A DNA stretch of 64,000 nucleotides from Planctomycetota bacterium (GTDB lineage Bacteria; Planctomycetota; Phycisphaerae; Sedimentisphaerales; Anaerobacaceae). Each line of letters opens with the position of its first letter. The first letter of the stretch is position 1. The stretch lies in contig VRUL01000013.1 of NCBI GenBank assembly GCA_019456145.1, forward strand, positions 1 to 64,000, in the 5' to 3' direction. The notes under the pieces were generated by a model that did not search any database, was not told the DNA's origin, and saw only the letters and a list, made by a program, of their open reading frames with translations. A program made the translations under genes and the position numbers. This document shows positions 62,044-64,000 of this stretch, piece after piece.

Positions 62044-63420
62044 ATGCTACGGTTAGTGACTTGTATTTGTGTATTAACCCCGTTAGAAATCCTTGCCAAA
62101 GCCAACAAAAAGGTTGCTGGCGTGTTATTTCTAACGGGATTAACATTTGCGGGCTCGTGCATATTAGTTTCAAAACCCGCCCTTAACACCGATGTGGTTA
62201 CGGTTTTTCTAACCGGCAATGAGCTTGGGGCGTTGATACCCTGCGGCTGCAGCGGTGGACAACTTGGGGGGCTTGACAGACGCCCGGCGGTATTCAACAG
62301 CGTGCCAGCCCAAAGAAGGTTGATTGTCGATACCGGCTTGTTCGTCGAAGGTGACGGTGAACAGGACCTAATCAAGTTCGATATAGTATTTCAAGCGTTT
62401 AGTCTTATGGGTTACGACCTGGTCAATCTGGCCGAAGAAGATATCAAGGCAGCCGAAAATCTCGGTCTGCTGGATAGTATAGGCTCTGTTTTTAATGCAA
62501 TAACTTCTTACAGGCCGACTGATTCGAATCTACCCACAAAGTTCACGAAGAAGTTCCCATTGAAAGGCGGGACTATAGCCGTTACGGTTGCGGTTTTTGA
62601 CGTGGAATCTGCGCCGATAGAGCAAATAGGGAATGTTTTCCCCCCCCGGGCCGGAGTGCAAACGGTCAACATCCTTATCCTGAACCGCTGTGCTCCCGGG
62701 ATTATTAATTCTATTACGAAGAATGAAATCGTAGATTGTCTGATTTGTCCTGCTGAATCCGATGAGCCGGCTTTGTTGTCTGCTCGTGGTAAAAGACCTT
62801 TGGTTATCTCGGTAGGGCGCTTCGGGAGGTATATATGCAAATTGGAGATTAAACCCTCCCAGGACAAAGGCAAGCCACAATTGAGTTTTAGCCCTATCCC
62901 GGTTAAAGAGGTTTTGAAGCCGGACAAAACTCTGGTTGATTTGTACAAAGACTATCAACAGCTTGTTAAAGGGGCCAATCTTCTGGAGAAGATTCCGCGT
63001 TTTAGTTTACCTGATGGTTTGGAATATACGGGTACCGAGTCCTGTAAGGATTGTCATCAGTACGAATATGACAAATGGAGCACACAATCACACGCCCATG
63101 CTTATGAGACGCTGAAGAGTGTTGATTCGGAGCTTGATCCTGAATGCGTGGTCTGTCATGTTGTCGGATTGAAATATGAGAGCGGTTTTGTGTCGGAGGA
63201 GGAAACCGGTCATTTGAAGGATGTCGGGTGCGAAATCTGCCACGGTCCGGGCTCGGCACATAACGAAACTATGGGAAAGGCCGAAACCACCGGGCCCAAG
63301 CTGGATTGCACAGATTGCCATACACCTGAAAACAGCGGCAACTATGCTGGGAATGAAGAGCATTATTTTGAAAAAATAGTTCATTGGAGGGAACCAATGG
63401 CCCCGGGTAATGTCAAATAA
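62044..63420 (+). CDS. exported tetraheme cytochrome c with CGC-motif N-terminal domain
   Basis: About 458 residues from the ATG at 62044; an ATG 63 bases upstream is in frame but inside the previous gene. The N-terminal 35-330 region has PCGCSGGQLGGLDRRP, seen in SoxB/UshA-like or c554-associated domains. The C-terminal 120 residues hold four heme motifs, CKDCH, CVVCH, CEICH and CTDCH, plus a GPGSAHN loop, like cytochrome c554 modules. It probably moves electrons in the periplasm; the substrate is unknown. Residues ~11-34 are encoded by an inverted repeat. The last heme-side residues REPMAPGN end abruptly but in frame. Confidence 0.82.
   Translation: MLRLVTCICVLTPLEILAKANKKVAGVLFLTGLTFAGSCILVSKPALNTDVVTVFLTGNELGALIPCGCSGGQLGGLDRRPAVFNSVPAQRRLIVDTGLFVEGDGEQDLIKFDIVFQAFSLMGYDLVNLAEEDIKAAENLGLLDSIGSVFNAITSYRPTDSNLPTKFTKKFPLKGGTIAVTVAVFDVESAPIEQIGNVFPPRAGVQTVNILILNRCAPGIINSITKNEIVDCLICPAESDEPALLSARGKRPLVISVGRFGRYICKLEIKPSQDKGKPQLSFSPIPVKEVLKPDKTLVDLYKDYQQLVKGANLLEKIPRFSLPDGLEYTGTESCKDCHQYEYDKWSTQSHAHAYETLKSVDSELDPECVVCHVVGLKYESGFVSEEETGHLKDVGCEICHGPGSAHNETMGKAETTGPKLDCTDCHTPENSGNYAGNEEHYFEKIVHWREPMAPGNVK
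62074..62143. repeat. 70-bp inverted repeat inside the cytochrome gene
   Basis: Arms TTAACCCCGTTAGAAAT (62074-62090) and ATTTCTAACGGGATTAA (62127-62143) pair in 16 of 17 positions around a 36-base centre. Size and structure fit a miniature element. It is translated as part of the signal region. Confidence 0.65.
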
Positions 63421-63499
63421 AATAGGCAATATAGAGCTGTAAATTGTGATTCGTGAATAGATGGTTCCGAAGTGTAAAGCCTAATACGAGAAACGAAAT

Positions 63500-64000
63500 A
63501 TGATAAAGACTTTGCGGATAACAACAATTATAGCGGCGCTTTTGGCTGTGGTTTTTTTTGCTTTTCCCGTAGTTTATGGTTATCGGGGTGACGAAAAGAT
63601 CGAGAAATTTCTCAATTCGCCCGGTGCGATAGAGAAGTTTAACAAAGCCAAAGGTGCTAAAGTCAAGTCTGTAAACCAGATTTCACCGCTTGTCAAACAG
63701 GCAGCGGCGTTTGGATTGTATCTAAATCCTCCTGTTCGTAAGGCTGTGCAACGGAAACGGGGTGTTCCTCCAGTGGCCCGTAAGCCGGCCCCTATCCCCG
63801 AACTTCAAAAAGCCTCTGTCAAATTTGACCTTGTCGGCACCTCTTATTATGCGTCACGTCCGGAGCTGTCGCTGGCCTACATTAATGAGCCCGGGAAGGG
63901 TATGTACTGGGTCAGACAAGGCACGAAGGTGGCCCACATAGTTATTGAGGAGGTAAAAGACGGTGCTATAGTCATTCAAGACCGTGGAAAAACCGTCACC
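63500..64000 (+). CDS. GspC/PulC-like type II secretion protein, partial at right edge
   Basis: First 167 codons of an exported protein. N-terminal membrane helix (TTIIAALLAVVFFAFPVVYG), a charged linker with PVARKPAPIPEL, then FDLVGTSYYASRPELSLAYI and PGKGMYWVRQGTKVAHIVIEEV, the conserved homology region of GspC, which links outer-membrane secretin to the inner-membrane complex. AAACGAAAT is a weak ribosome site. The sequence is cut by the window edge, so the C-terminal PDZ or coiled coil is unseen. Confidence 0.65.
   Translation, partial: MIKTLRITTIIAALLAVVFFAFPVVYGYRGDEKIEKFLNSPGAIEKFNKAKGAKVKSVNQISPLVKQAAAFGLYLNPPVRKAVQRKRGVPPVARKPAPIPELQKASVKFDLVGTSYYASRPELSLAYINEPGKGMYWVRQGTKVAHIVIEEVKDGAIVIQDRGKTVT

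Noticed and set aside
1-64000. tRNA, rRNA, CRISPR arrays, intact transposase genes
   Set aside because: No GGTTCGAATC-type T-loop within a cloverleaf, no rRNA-like sequence, no regularly spaced identical repeats and no transposase motifs were noticed on reading; a dedicated search could still find a missed tRNA.

Overview
The window looks like chromosomal DNA of a Planctomycetota bacterium, probably of the Phycisphaerae/Sedimentisphaerales type. This is inferred from gene content: Tat-exported sulfatases, very large secreted proteins built from LamG, beta-helix, beta-propeller and dockerin-like modules, DUF1573 proteins, a PocR/AraC regulator, a long multi-PDZ RseP, and intergenic spacers full of short palindromic repeats. 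No rRNA, tRNA, CRISPR array or intact insertion sequence was recognised.

Layout. 0.1-11.8 kb, mostly minus strand: a dispersed leucine pathway (leuA, leuC, leuD, leuB) interleaved with a HEAT-repeat exported protein, small membrane proteins, a sulfatase and a DRG-like GTPase, with a tRNA-dihydrouridine synthase on the plus strand. 12.5-16.2 kb: a secreted beta-helix/propeller protein, a small unknown gene, an HNH-AP2 endonuclease and a palindromic mobile-type repeat. 16.6-21.6 kb: a PocR-AraC regulator, then the overlapping pair dxr-rseP. 21.9-24.4 kb: a glycosyltransferase, two small or unknown genes and a decayed response-regulator remnant. 25.1-29.7 kb: a giant coiled-coil lipoprotein, a 35-residue lysine-rich protein missed by usual size cut-offs, and a divergent serine hydroxymethyltransferase homologue. 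29.8-35.2 kb: LamG/dockerin-type secreted proteins, one apparently split by a frameshift. 35.8-56.2 kb: an extracellular polysaccharide region (methyltransferases, flippase, GT4/GT2/GT-C glycosyltransferases, asparagine synthetase) with a 1332-residue GLUG/LamG protein embedded in it. 56.5-64 kb: a second sulfatase, an eroded RHS locus around an AT-rich membrane protein, tandem DUF1573 proteins, a tetraheme cytochrome and the start of a GspC-like type II secretion protein.

How the parts fit. The polysaccharide genes probably build and export a surface glycan. The secreted LamG/dockerin-like proteins, the sulfatases and the secretion gene at the right edge fit a cell that displays and degrades sulfated polysaccharides. 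That link is contextual inference.

The most unusual theme is that interspersed repeats and small duplications have entered coding sequence. dxr carries an in-frame insertion resembling two intergenic repeat families. The cytochrome gene carries an inverted repeat in its N-terminal codons. A membrane protein ends inside a repeat. Two gene pairs share duplicated 5' ends. The other strong oddity is the serine hydroxymethyltransferase homologue, which lacks several catalytic residues.
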